DNA of 64,000 nt from Leptospiraceae bacterium (GTDB taxonomy: Bacteria; Spirochaetota; Leptospiria; Leptospirales; Leptospiraceae): the NCBI GenBank assembly GCA_016708435.1, contig JADJFV010000007.1, positions 186,001 to 250,000 of the forward strand, in the 5' to 3' direction. Numbering within the stretch: the first letter of the stretch is position 1; each line of letters starts with the position of its first letter. Both the position numbers and the translations under genes were made by a program. The notes under the pieces were generated by a model. It was not told where the DNA came from. It saw only the letters and a list, made by a program, of their open reading frames with translations, and did not search any database. Below are positions 24,608 to 32,628 of the stretch, piece by piece.

Positions 24608-26304
24608 TTACATACGAATACAGCGAATATTTTCCAGAAGACGACAGAAAATTCGACAAAGATAAACTCATGTCTATTCTGTCCGAGCTTATCATGAAAT
24701 ATGATATTTCTCTAGAAGAAGCGCTGCGTATGATGATTGAAAAAGGAATTCCCGCCAATCTTTTTTTAAAAGAAGGCGGGATGGAGGATTTAATAAAGGA
24801 TTTTCAAAAGAAAGTCCAGGCAATGATAGATAATATTCTAAAAACATTTAATCTAAATCCTACTTCCGAAACTTTACAAAAAGATTTGCATTCTCTTAAG
24901 GAAGAAATTGAAAAAAAATACAAAAAAGATTCAGGGACACTTTCAAAATTTAAACAAGCAATCGAAGAGGAAAATCAAGATTTGCTCCGTCGCCTCAAGT
25001 GGGACTTAGCCGCACAAAAAAAGATAGAGCCCAAGCTAGATGAACTCGTCCAAAAATTACAGGAATTAGACAAAGTAAACAATGGAATCAAAAAATATGA
25101 TTTTACAGGAATTAAAGTCCCTACTCCTAAAGAAGCAAGTAATCTATTAGAGAACCTTGACCAGCTAACAGAATTAATCCGCGCCTTACAAGAAGCAATT
25201 GATTCAGGGGATTTGTATAATTTTGATTTAGAACAATTGGCAAAATTCTTAGGTCCTGAAAGTTATCAGGAGTTTTTAGAAAGAAGAGAAAAGATTTTTG
25301 ATGATCTAAAAAAGATTTTACAAGAAGCAGGAGACATCCAGGAAAACAACGAAGGCGGAATTGAACTTTCTCCCAAGTCTGTGCGTAAAATTGGCAAGAC
25401 TGCTTTAACTGAAATTTTTTCTAAGCTAAAAGCAGATTCCACTTCGGGAGCACATGTAACGAAAGAATTCGGAGACAGTGAAAATATTACTTCATCGGTA
25501 AAGCCCTTAGAGTTTGGAGATAATATTTCCCATATCGACTTTTCGGGAAGCATTATCAATAGCATCATTCGGGGTAATGGGAATACTCCGTCACTAAAAG
25601 ATATAGATGTATTCCAGGCGAGAGGCAACGCAAAATCATCCACAGTCATTTTGCTTGATATGTCTGGCTCAATGGCTCGCTCTATGCGATTCTACAATGC
25701 AAAGAAAGTCACGATGGCAATGGATTCACTGATTCGAAATGAATACAAAGATGAGAAGCTAACAGTCGTTGGTTTCGGAAGCACTGCAAAGATTTTTCCG
25801 ATCACTCAAATTCCAACTCTACAACCCTACCCTGTTACTATTTTTAATCCTTACATCAAATTAAAATTTGATTTTGCTAAAATGAAAAAAGAAGAGATTG
25901 AAAATAAAGTCCCTCAGTATTTTACAAATTTGCAAAAGGGATTGAACATGGCAAGGCAAGCTCTATCGTCTAAACAAACCAAAAACAAACAAATCTTTCT
26001 AATCACAGACGGAGCCCCTACTGCTCACTTCAAAGGCTCAGTATTACATATCAATTATCCGCCGGCGCCTTCTGACTTCGAAGAAGCATTAACAGAAGTA
26101 AAAGCATGTGCAGAAGATGGAATCGTTATCAACACATTTCTACTAACGTCTGAGTGGGACATGAATTACTTTGGTGAAAAAAGTTTTATCCAACAATTCG
26201 CTAAGATGTCGCAAGGAAGAATTTTTTATCCACATCCAAATGAACTAAATCAAATGATAATCTACGACTTCATCGCAAATAAGAAGAAAAAGTTTTCGTA
26301 TTAG
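24604..26304 (+). CDS. VWA-domain protein with a long helical N-terminus
   Basis: 566 residues. The first 280 are charged and mostly helical with coiled-coil character. A von Willebrand A domain follows, with DMSGSMARS (MIDAS, about residue 350), a conserved Thr region near FGST and FLITDGAPTAHF. No signal peptide or membrane segment is seen, so it is probably cytoplasmic. Such proteins often work with a MoxR ATPase, but none is adjacent here. The function is unknown. Confidence 0.65.
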   Translation: MITYEYSEYFPEDDRKFDKDKLMSILSELIMKYDISLEEALRMMIEKGIPANLFLKEGGMEDLIKDFQKKVQAMIDNILKTFNLNPTSETLQKDLHSLKEEIEKKYKKDSGTLSKFKQAIEEENQDLLRRLKWDLAAQKKIEPKLDELVQKLQELDKVNNGIKKYDFTGIKVPTPKEASNLLENLDQLTELIRALQEAIDSGDLYNFDLEQLAKFLGPESYQEFLERREKIFDDLKKILQEAGDIQENNEGGIELSPKSVRKIGKTALTEIFSKLKADSTSGAHVTKEFGDSENITSSVKPLEFGDNISHIDFSGSIINSIIRGNGNTPSLKDIDVFQARGNAKSSTVILLDMSGSMARSMRFYNAKKVTMAMDSLIRNEYKDEKLTVVGFGSTAKIFPITQIPTLQPYPVTIFNPYIKLKFDFAKMKKEEIENKVPQYFTNLQKGLNMARQALSSKQTKNKQIFLITDGAPTAHFKGSVLHINYPPAPSDFEEALTEVKACAEDGIVINTFLLTSEWDMNYFGEKSFIQQFAKMSQGRIFYPHPNELNQMIIYDFIANKKKKFSY

Positions 26305-26310
26305 TTTCTT

Positions 26311-26362
26311 TGCCATGGTTCGATAAACTCACCACAGGCGCCGACACGGAGCCACGGAGAAC
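26311..26362. repeat. Dispersed repeat (TGGTTCGATAAACTCACCACAG type)
   Basis: The complement reads GGCGCCTGTGGTGAG followed by TTATCGAACCATGGCA. A closely related copy in the opposite direction is at 34831-34866 (GGCGCCTGTGCTGAG ... GGTCGAAGCATGGCA). Next to it is a CACGGAG motif that also occurs around 34672. Confidence 0.65.
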
Positions 26363-26463
26363 GGAAGATAAAGAAATGCTTTACCCATGATAGGGAAACA
26401 TTTCCATAATTTCCGAGCAATACCCGACCTAAAGCCGTTCTATTTTCGTTTTTCCTCATCGCG

Positions 26464-26529
26464 TGATCGAACGCTGATCGAACGCTGATCGAACGCTGAT
26501 CGAACGCAGACCGAAGGCAGACCGAACCC
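26464..26529. repeat. 11-bp tandem repeat, four perfect and two diverged units
   Basis: TGATCGAACGC is repeated exactly four times (26464-26507) and followed by two related units, AGACCGAAGGC and AGACCGAACCC. It lies just past the end of the TPM-domain gene, between two converging genes. Confidence 0.85.
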
Positions 26530-26543
26530 TAGAGCAAGTTTCT

Positions 26544-27485
26544 TTACCAACTACCCGAACTTCCGCCGCCGCCAAAGCTTCCTCCACCACCGGAAAATCC
26601 CCCACTTGAACTAGATGACCAGCTAGAACCAGAGCGGCTACTTCCTGATGAACCACCCGTTGGAATAAAATTGGATCCATACTTCTTAGCAAATGCTTTG
26701 CCGGATGCGGTAAATCCTACGTAGACTTTAAAAAAGAACATGAGGATTGCATAGGCGGGTAACAAAAATGCGCCTTGTTTTCCAAGTGCAACTAACGGGA
26801 ATGTGCCGTAGAAAGGAAAAAGAAAAAAATAAATAAACCAGCCTATGTAAGGAGCAAACGCGGCAAATAAAGTGAACGGAGTGATTACTACAAAAAACAC
26901 TCCACCAAATAGCAATCGAAATTGCCAGGGAATATCTGCTCCCCCTAGACTATTGATAAATTCTAAATAACTTTCTAAGAATTCTTCTTTTGAGCCATCC
27001 ACTGGTGCAGTATAAGTTCCACCAATAACTCCTAAAATAGCGTCTACTCCTTGTTCTACTCCAATAGAAAAATTCCCCTGCTTAAAAGAAGGCGTAATTT
27101 CTTTTCGAATGATTCGACTGCACAGTGCATCTGTAAGACTTCCCTCTAATCCATATCCTACTTCAATTCGAAGTTTACGATCCTCCTTTGCAATGAGCAG
27201 TAAAACACCGTTATCCTTCTTCTTTTGTCCGAGTTTCCATGTAGTTGCAACCTTTAAAGAATATTCTTCTAAAACTTCCCCTTCTAAAGATGGAATGATT
27301 AAAACCACAACTTGATTCGACGTAGCTTTTTCATGCTCTTTTAACTTGTTCTCTATGGAAAGTTTTGATTCTGCTGATAAAACACCTGTTTCATCCATGA
27401 CTCTTCCAGAAAGAAATGGGACATCTAGCGCCAAAATGGAATTAGCCAATAGAGAAACAAAGAAGAAGGCAGAAAGAAATTTCAT
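26544..27485 (-). CDS. TPM-domain (YgcG-like) exported membrane protein
   Basis: A signal peptide (to about residue 19) is followed by the TPM domain (about 24-150, with VPFLSGRVMDETG, NQVVVLIIPSLEG and RIEVGYGLEGSLTD). Then come membrane helices and a C-terminal tail of Gly/Ser repeats ending in GSFGGGGSSGSW, a usual ending in this family. It overlaps the other TPM gene by four bases. By analogy, it may help assemble membrane complexes or act as a low-grade phosphatase; neither is shown here. Confidence 0.8.
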   Translation of the reverse strand: MKFLSAFFFVSLLANSILALDVPFLSGRVMDETGVLSAESKLSIENKLKEHEKATSNQVVVLIIPSLEGEVLEEYSLKVATTWKLGQKKKDNGVLLLIAKEDRKLRIEVGYGLEGSLTDALCSRIIRKEITPSFKQGNFSIGVEQGVDAILGVIGGTYTAPVDGSKEEFLESYLEFINSLGGADIPWQFRLLFGGVFFVVITPFTLFAAFAPYIGWFIYFFLFPFYGTFPLVALGKQGAFLLPAYAILMFFFKVYVGFTASGKAFAKKYGSNFIPTGGSSGSSRSGSSWSSSSSGGFSGGGGSFGGGGSSGSW

Positions 27486-28129
27486 TTTCCGTCTCCAATA
27501 CGAAGATCATCTCTAAGTTCATTTATATCATTCGGTTTTACTGGATATTGCTTCAAGAGATTTCCCATAGACTGAATTGTCTGAATAATCGCCGTTGTCC
27601 TGTCTCCCTTTTTCATTCCTTCGGTGAGTTGGGAGAGAATTCCTTCCCATATAGCAGGACTTACTTCTTTATTAATTCCTTCATCCCCTAAAACAACAGC
27701 TTCTTTTTCTAAGAAACTCATAAAGAGTAGCATTCCAGTTCTTTCTTTTGTTTTATAGATTTCTTCTTGTAAGAAAACTTTAAAGGCAACGTCCTGAATT
27801 CTTCGCTTTACATCAACCCTATCCATTAATAGTCTTTTCCATGCTGGAAAAAGATACGCAGCGATTACTCCCAATATGCCGGCAGTCATTTGAGTCAAAA
27901 AGAAAAATTGCAAGCTTGTATTCCAAATTCCAACTGCACTACTTTGATAAATCGCAAATAAAAAAGACCAAAGAGTAGCGAAGAGAATCCCAGACTTCCA
28001 ATAGGTATCATGATAATTACCGCAAGACTCAAAAAAAACAGGCACTATTTCGGCTGACGTTGCTTTCTCCGCCTCTGCCACTGCACTTTTTATTTGTCCT
28101 AACTCCGCTTCTGTAAAAAATTTTTTCAT
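27482..28129 (-). CDS. TPM-domain membrane protein, second copy
   Basis: 215 residues from ATG 28129, which has AAGGAG seven bases upstream; the frame is open further but that part is not homologous. The N-terminus is TEAELGQIKSAVAEAEKATSAEIV, the short TPM form, with two membrane helices (about 45-90) and a cytoplasmic C-terminal half. The gene pair with the longer TPM protein is a usual arrangement, often with lemA, which is missing here. Confidence 0.78.
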   Translation of the reverse strand: MKKFFTEAELGQIKSAVAEAEKATSAEIVPVFFESCGNYHDTYWKSGILFATLWSFLFAIYQSSAVGIWNTSLQFFFLTQMTAGILGVIAAYLFPAWKRLLMDRVDVKRRIQDVAFKVFLQEEIYKTKERTGMLLFMSFLEKEAVVLGDEGINKEVSPAIWEGILSQLTEGMKKGDRTTAIIQTIQSMGNLLKQYPVKPNDINELRDDLRIGDGK

Positions 28130-28146
28130 TCTAGACTCCTTAAAGA

Positions 28147-28170
28147 GGACTTGATGAATCAAGTCCCTAC
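28147..28170. repeat. Hairpin with a CCCTAC end
   Basis: GGACTTGAT/ATCAAGTCC forms a 9-bp stem with a two-base loop, followed by CTAC. The same terminal pattern (a stem bounded by GTAGRG and CYCTAC) is seen at 32601-32627 and 41191-41218 with different stem sequences. Confidence 0.6.
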
Positions 28171-28191
28171 TAATACAAATCCCATTCCCTA

Positions 28192-28905
28192 CTAATATAA
28201 CTCCCATCCGTCGGGGACTTCTGAGCCCGGATAGGTTTCTGGTTTCTCTATTAAAATTCCCATTTGATCAATGAAAAGATAAAAACTTCCTTTGCTTTGA
28301 AAAGAAGAACTCTCCAGTAAGATTCCCTTTACTCCAAATTGACTAAACCTATCTAGATTTAATCGATCCTGCGGCTTATAAATATTAACCTTTGCATCTA
28401 GTCTTCTCCAGCCATTGAACTTTAATGGACCAAAGTCTATGATTATATCTGGACTTTTCTTTTGGGAAAGAATGACTTTTAGATTGATTGCATAATTATT
28501 CGAATAAACCCAAAGGAAGATTCTAGAGGGTGTTCCTGATAGAAGAGATTTTGAAATTTCTGGTTGAATAAAAAATTTATCTCTTCCCGGAATTTCGATA
28601 TTCGAATGAACCTGCATCGACTTTGGTTTAGGCTCATCCTTATAATAAAGCCTTGATTCTAATTTGTAAGCTTCCGATGTAGGAGTTTTTGAAATAAAAC
28701 TCGTTGTGTCTAAAAAAGAAGAGCCCCTCGCGATTCGCCAAGGCATTTCTCCGTCAAAGAGTTCAGCAGGATAAAGCTTATATCTGCTTCCCTTGTTTAC
28801 AACAGCTTCGATTGATTTTACTTTTTCCAAATCATCAGTTTCAGAAGCATTTATCTTAAATAAAATAAGTAGAAAAAGAAAGACTATGAGACGAGCTGTT
28901 ATCAT
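28192..28905 (-). CDS. FlaA-like flagellar filament outer-layer protein
   Basis: About 237 residues from ATG 28905 (a GTG 19 codons upstream is possible). A signal peptide (to about residue 21) precedes a body with FlaA-like features: WRIARGSSF, a VYSNNYAINL strand, PLKFNGWRRLDAKV and SKGSFYLFIDQMGI. FlaA proteins form the sheath of spirochaete periplasmic flagella. It is shorter and more diverged than the main FlaA proteins, so it is a related sheath or accessory protein. It lies at the head of the TPM gene pair. Confidence 0.7.
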   Translation of the reverse strand: MITARLIVFLFLLILFKINASETDDLEKVKSIEAVVNKGSRYKLYPAELFDGEMPWRIARGSSFLDTTSFISKTPTSEAYKLESRLYYKDEPKPKSMQVHSNIEIPGRDKFFIQPEISKSLLSGTPSRIFLWVYSNNYAINLKVILSQKKSPDIIIDFGPLKFNGWRRLDAKVNIYKPQDRLNLDRFSQFGVKGILLESSSFQSKGSFYLFIDQMGILIEKPETYPGSEVPDGWELY

Positions 28906-29096
28906 AAGTAGGTTTTTGGACTCAATTGAATTTATGAGAGAATAAATTTCTGTCACTGACAAAAAATATTCTAAGATACTTCATCGGTAAAAATTGTAGA
29001 TTCAAATAGAAGATATAAGCTAGTGAAATCCTTCTTTTTTTGCTCCAGAATTAAAAAATACTATATTTAATATGGCTTTTATTAGATAAATATAAT

Positions 29097-29780
29097 ATGA
29101 ACAGGCAAAATAATCTTAAAATTATATTAACCACTGTAATCGTCCTCGTAATCTCTGCAATAACTGTATTTACAGTTGTAAACTGGGCAGACATTGTTAA
29201 AAAATTCCAGAGTGCGGCTTCCAAAAATGATGGCTACGAAAAACACGAGCGAAATACAGTTCAGCCTTCCAATGTAGATACAAACGCAACAATTGTTGAT
29301 TCATCAAAAGACAGTGCAAGCATTCCAGACGAAACCAAAATCTTACATCATCCAACAGAGTCGAATACGAAGAGTTTTTCAAAATTCGATGAGCCGCTGA
29401 ATCCTCAACCGAAAGAGGCTACTCCTATCGGATTAGATGATTTACCTCCTCAAAAAGAAAAAGAACCAATCAATTCAGCAAAGTTTAAGGCTAACGAAAA
29501 TTCTCCTCTCCTAGCGGATACCTCACTCGATGCAATCAGAAATCCTAAGCCTAAGAAATCGATCAAAACATACAGAAGCAAAAGACATTTCCACGTGAAG
29601 AAACATCATAAAAGATATAGACATTCTCTTGCGAAAAGCCATAAAGCAAATGGACTAGAAAAAAGAGTCATCTTTCTGGAAAAGAAATTTGGCGTAAAAA
29701 AACCGAATGGAAATAAGCAAGCTAGTCTCGCCAATAGAATCTACAGACTGGAGAAAATCATTACTCAAAAGAAAAAGTAA
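29097..29780 (+). CDS. Single-pass membrane protein with basic tail, 227 aa
   Basis: An N-terminal membrane helix (about 8-30) is followed by a long, low-complexity polar region. Residues 150-180 are very rich in Lys, His and Arg (KHHKRYRHSL). The end has two repeats of a short pattern (LEKRVIFLEKKFGVKK and NRIYRLEKIITQKK) that look like a coiled coil. I do not recognise it. Its stop overlaps the yggS start (TAATG), so it is probably co-transcribed. Confidence 0.6.
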   Translation: MNRQNNLKIILTTVIVLVISAITVFTVVNWADIVKKFQSAASKNDGYEKHERNTVQPSNVDTNATIVDSSKDSASIPDETKILHHPTESNTKSFSKFDEPLNPQPKEATPIGLDDLPPQKEKEPINSAKFKANENSPLLADTSLDAIRNPKPKKSIKTYRSKRHFHVKKHHKRYRHSLAKSHKANGLEKRVIFLEKKFGVKKPNGNKQASLANRIYRLEKIITQKKK

Positions 29781-30451
29781 TGTTGGTAAAGGAAAATTAT
29801 CAAACCATTTTTGAGCAAATCAAAAAGCTCCGCCCTGAAAACACTCCAAAGCTAATTGCGGTTTCTAAGAAACAGCCGCAATTAAAAATAAAGGAAGCCC
29901 TAGAATCAGGGATTCGAGTATTTGGAGAAAACCAAATCAAAGAAGGAATCGAAAAATTCCAAAGTCAAATAATGAATTATCCGGATCTAGAAATTCATCA
30001 TATAGGTCCTGTGCAGACAGGAACTATCCGTAAACTATTAGGCTTATTCGCATTTACCCATGGTGTAGGCAGTGAAAATGCACTAAATGAGCTAATAAAA
30101 CAAGCCAATAGCCGTAAGGTTAAAATCAAATATTTTCTCCAAGTTAATCTTTCTTTAGAAGATACTAAGTCAGGATTTGAAAAAGAAACTCTACTTAGTA
30201 TATTAAAAAATATTTCAAAGTATGATTCAGAATTTGCTGAATTTCATGGTTTAATGACAATGGGACCATCTAGCGGTGAACTAAAATTAACCAGACAAGT
30301 ATTCAAAGAATTAAACCAAATCAGAAATGATTTTTCTCCAATAGCGAAATTATCAATGGGTATGTCAGGCGACTATTTAATAGCCGCTGAAGAAGGAAGT
30401 GATTATATACGAGTTGGCTCTGCCATTTTTGGCGAAAGGATAATACAATGA
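29780..30451 (+). CDS. PLP homeostasis protein, YggS/ProY family
   Basis: 223 residues, the usual size. It has LIAVSKKQP with the PLP-binding lysine, FGENQIKEG, HHIGPVQTGTIRK, LSMGMSGDYLIAAEEG and YIRVGSAIFGER. It binds pyridoxal phosphate and helps keep PLP and amino-acid levels balanced; no enzyme activity is known. It overlaps proC (ATGA), a common pairing. Confidence 0.9.
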   Translation: MLVKENYQTIFEQIKKLRPENTPKLIAVSKKQPQLKIKEALESGIRVFGENQIKEGIEKFQSQIMNYPDLEIHHIGPVQTGTIRKLLGLFAFTHGVGSENALNELIKQANSRKVKIKYFLQVNLSLEDTKSGFEKETLLSILKNISKYDSEFAEFHGLMTMGPSSGELKLTRQVFKELNQIRNDFSPIAKLSMGMSGDYLIAAEEGSDYIRVGSAIFGERIIQ

Positions 30452-31203
30452 AGAAAGTTGGAATCATCGGGTTGGGTAATATGGGTTATCCAATCTATCA
30501 GGCGATTCAAAATGAATTTGCGGTTACTTGCTATGATCCGTATAGCAATAACAAAGGAATTCCGTTTGAGTCTGATTTTTCTAAGTTTGAAGAAAACTCC
30601 GAGATCATAATAGTCTGTGTAAAGCCGGATAAAGTTTCTGATGTTTTAAAACAATTAAAAGCACCTAAGAAAATTTTCTCCATTGCAGCCGGAATTAGCC
30701 TATCAAAGCTAAGAGAAAGCTCTCCAACGAATTCGAAAATTGTTCGGCTAATGCCTAATTTGCCCCTCCAAATAAAAGAAGGATGCATGGGCTTTGTCGG
30801 AGATGTAGAAGCCTACGAAGATGTTAAATCAATATTCGAAAAATTGGGTCTCTTGATTGAACTATCTAGTGAATCTGCCATAGATGCAGTTACAGGTCTA
30901 TCAGGCTCAGGACCTGCCTTTGTATTTAGCTTTATCCAAGCCTTAGCTGAAGGTGGAGTTAAATCAGGACTTCCCTATTCTGATGCACTTAGACTTAGCA
31001 TTCAAACGGTAAAGGGAAGCGCAATGCTTTTGGAGGAAGAGTCAGGAACGCATCCGAGTGAACTTAGAAACAAGGTGACTTCTGCTGGTGGCACTACTAT
31101 TTTTGGATTAGACAAGCTTGAAGAGAATAATTTTCATTATGCGGTGATGAATGCAGTCTTTGCAGCTTTTAAGAGAGCAGAAGAGCTGAGAATTAGGAAT
31201 TAG
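30448..31203 (+). CDS. proC: Pyrroline-5-carboxylate reductase
   Basis: It catalyses the last step of proline synthesis with NAD(P)H. It has the nucleotide loop GIIGLGNMGYPI, IIVCVKPDKV, VRLMPNLPLQI, GLSGSGPAFVFSFIQALAEGG in the usual places, and a C-terminal VTSAGGTTI. 251 residues is slightly short. The last codons (RIRN, then TAG) lie inside a 7-bp tandem repeat, so the end of the protein may be set by the repeat. Confidence 0.92.
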   Translation: MKKVGIIGLGNMGYPIYQAIQNEFAVTCYDPYSNNKGIPFESDFSKFEENSEIIIVCVKPDKVSDVLKQLKAPKKIFSIAAGISLSKLRESSPTNSKIVRLMPNLPLQIKEGCMGFVGDVEAYEDVKSIFEKLGLLIELSSESAIDAVTGLSGSGPAFVFSFIQALAEGGVKSGLPYSDALRLSIQTVKGSAMLLEEESGTHPSELRNKVTSAGGTTIFGLDKLEENNFHYAVMNAVFAAFKRAEELRIRN

Positions 31204-31266
31204 GAATTAGGAATTAGGAATTAGGAATTAGGAATTAGGAATTAGGAATTAGGAATTAGGAATTAG
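31190..31266. repeat. 7-bp tandem repeat, eleven units
   Basis: GAATTAG is repeated eleven times without error from 31190 to 31266. It begins in the last codons of proC and supplies its TAG. Such uniform arrays usually vary in copy number between strains. Confidence 0.95.
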
Positions 31267-31278
31267 GAAGAAAAGAAA

Positions 31279-31351
31279 TGGCGCGGACAGGATTCGAACC
31301 TGTGACCTTTGGGTTATGAGCCCAACGAGCTGCCAGCTGCTCCACCGCGCG
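31279..31351 (-). tRNA. Initiator tRNA-Met (CAT)
   Basis: The 73 bases fold into a full cloverleaf: acceptor 7 bp, D arm GAGC/GCTC, anticodon stem TTGGG/CCCAA with loop CTCATAA (anticodon CAT), and T arm ACAGG/CCTGT with loop TTCGAAT. Three G-C pairs next to the anticodon and a mismatch at position 1-72 (C and C) are marks of the initiator. CCA is not encoded. Confidence 0.93.
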
Positions 31352-31364
31352 ATGTATATGTCAC

Positions 31365-31390
31365 CTTATAAAACTTAAGTTTTATGTCAA
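31365..31390 (-). promoter_or_regulatory. Candidate tRNA promoter with overlapping palindrome
   Basis: On the minus strand TTGACA (31390-31385) and TATAAG (31370-31365) are separated by only 14 bases, shorter than usual. An 18-bp perfect palindrome ATAAAACTTAAGTTTTAT (31368-31385) fills the spacer. It is 14 bases before the tRNA 5' end. Confidence 0.4.
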
Positions 31391-31506
31391 ACAGTAATAT
31401 AAGTTTTTGTAGAAATTTTTATTTTTTTGTTTTATTATAAATATGTTCTTGTAGTTTAAGCAAGAGCAGTTAGACTTTGTGCAAAATTAGAAAGAGGTGA
31501 ATAAAA

Positions 31507-32577
31507 TTGAGTAAGAAAAAAGAAGATTCAGGTTCATTCGAACAACTCGAACATTATGAAAAGAAAATCTATGACCAAAAGCAATTATTAGAAATCAGTA
31601 AAGCCCTAAATTCGACGTTAGATTATAATTATTTAATAGATGCAATCTTGAATATTTGTTTGGCTCAATTGCAAACTTTGAACGCAGCCATATACTTAGC
31701 ACCCGATGTAGATGCAGATCATTTCACTTTGGATTCTAGTCACAAAGGTTTTGATATTTCAGATAAAGACATGAAGATGAAAATCATGATCGACTCTCCT
31801 CTAGTTCAAAATTTTGAAGAGAAACCGAAAGCAATGACTATACGTCAATTGTCAGATATAGGTTTATCTGAAGATGAAAATCTAAAATATTTTAAACTCC
31901 TCGGCGCAGAAATGATCATTCCATTGAATGCAAAAGGAAAAGTGAACGGCTTACTTGTGTTAGGCGAGAAGATGACTCTGAGCGATTTTTTAGAGAGCGA
32001 AAAAGATTTCCTTACTATTCTAGCAAGCTTAGCAGGAGTCGCAGTTGAAAATTCAAGGTTATATGAATTATCCACTGTAGATATGATGACTCAATTAAAA
32101 ATTCATCACTACTTCCAATCCAAACTTAGAGAAGAAATGGACAGATGTCGTAAGAAAGGAACAAAGCTAGCTCTTCTTTTTACAGACATTGATAAATTCA
32201 AAGTATTCAATGATACTCATGGACATCAAGCAGGTGATGTTGTATTAATTGAAGTTGCTAAGAAGCTAATCATTTCAGCGCGTAAGAACGATATACCGGC
32301 ACGTTACGGTGGCGAGGAATTTTGTGTTATAATGCCAGGGGCTGATTTACAAGAAGGATTCGAAATGGGTGAGAAAATTCGTAAAGCAGTTGAAGCTCAA
32401 CTCGTAGAGAATCCAAATGGTGGAGATCCTTTACGCGTTACAATCAGTGTAGGGGTTACTGAGTTTTATCCGACAGACAAAAATAATAAAGAGTTGATCG
32501 AACGAGCAGATAAAGCTCTTTACCAGGCAAAGCATGGTGGTAGAAATCAAACCGTTTGCTATAAAGTTCCAACCTAG
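31507..32577 (+). CDS. GAF-GGDEF diguanylate cyclase
   Basis: A coiled N-terminus and a GAF-like domain (about 30-185) precede a GGDEF domain (about 190-350). The active site is GGEEF, and an RKND inhibitory site lies five residues before it, so the enzyme should be active and limited by its product c-di-GMP. TTG is the start, supported by AGAGGTG nine bases upstream. It has no membrane segment. The PilZ protein at 853 is a possible reader of its product. Confidence 0.88.
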   Translation: MSKKKEDSGSFEQLEHYEKKIYDQKQLLEISKALNSTLDYNYLIDAILNICLAQLQTLNAAIYLAPDVDADHFTLDSSHKGFDISDKDMKMKIMIDSPLVQNFEEKPKAMTIRQLSDIGLSEDENLKYFKLLGAEMIIPLNAKGKVNGLLVLGEKMTLSDFLESEKDFLTILASLAGVAVENSRLYELSTVDMMTQLKIHHYFQSKLREEMDRCRKKGTKLALLFTDIDKFKVFNDTHGHQAGDVVLIEVAKKLIISARKNDIPARYGGEEFCVIMPGADLQEGFEMGEKIRKAVEAQLVENPNGGDPLRVTISVGVTEFYPTDKNNKELIERADKALYQAKHGGRNQTVCYKVPT

Positions 32578-32600
32578 AAATTGCTTCAGACAATATTAAA

Positions 32601-32627
32601 TAGAGACAGGTCTGAGACCTGTCTCTA
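32601..32627. repeat. Hairpin with 12-bp stem after the GGDEF gene
   Basis: TAGAGACAGGTC and its exact complement are separated by TGA, 24 bases past the GGDEF stop. There is no T-run after it, so it is a palindromic repeat or a weak terminator. It shares the CTCTAC end with the hairpins at 28147 and 41191. Confidence 0.65.
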
Positions 32628-32628
32628 C

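Noticed and set aside
31190..31266. A CRISPR array
   Set aside because: The 7-bp units are joined without spacers, so it is a simple tandem repeat. No cas genes are present.
32601..32627. A rho-independent terminator of the GGDEF gene
   Set aside because: The stem is strong, but no T-run follows, so I list it as a palindromic repeat instead.
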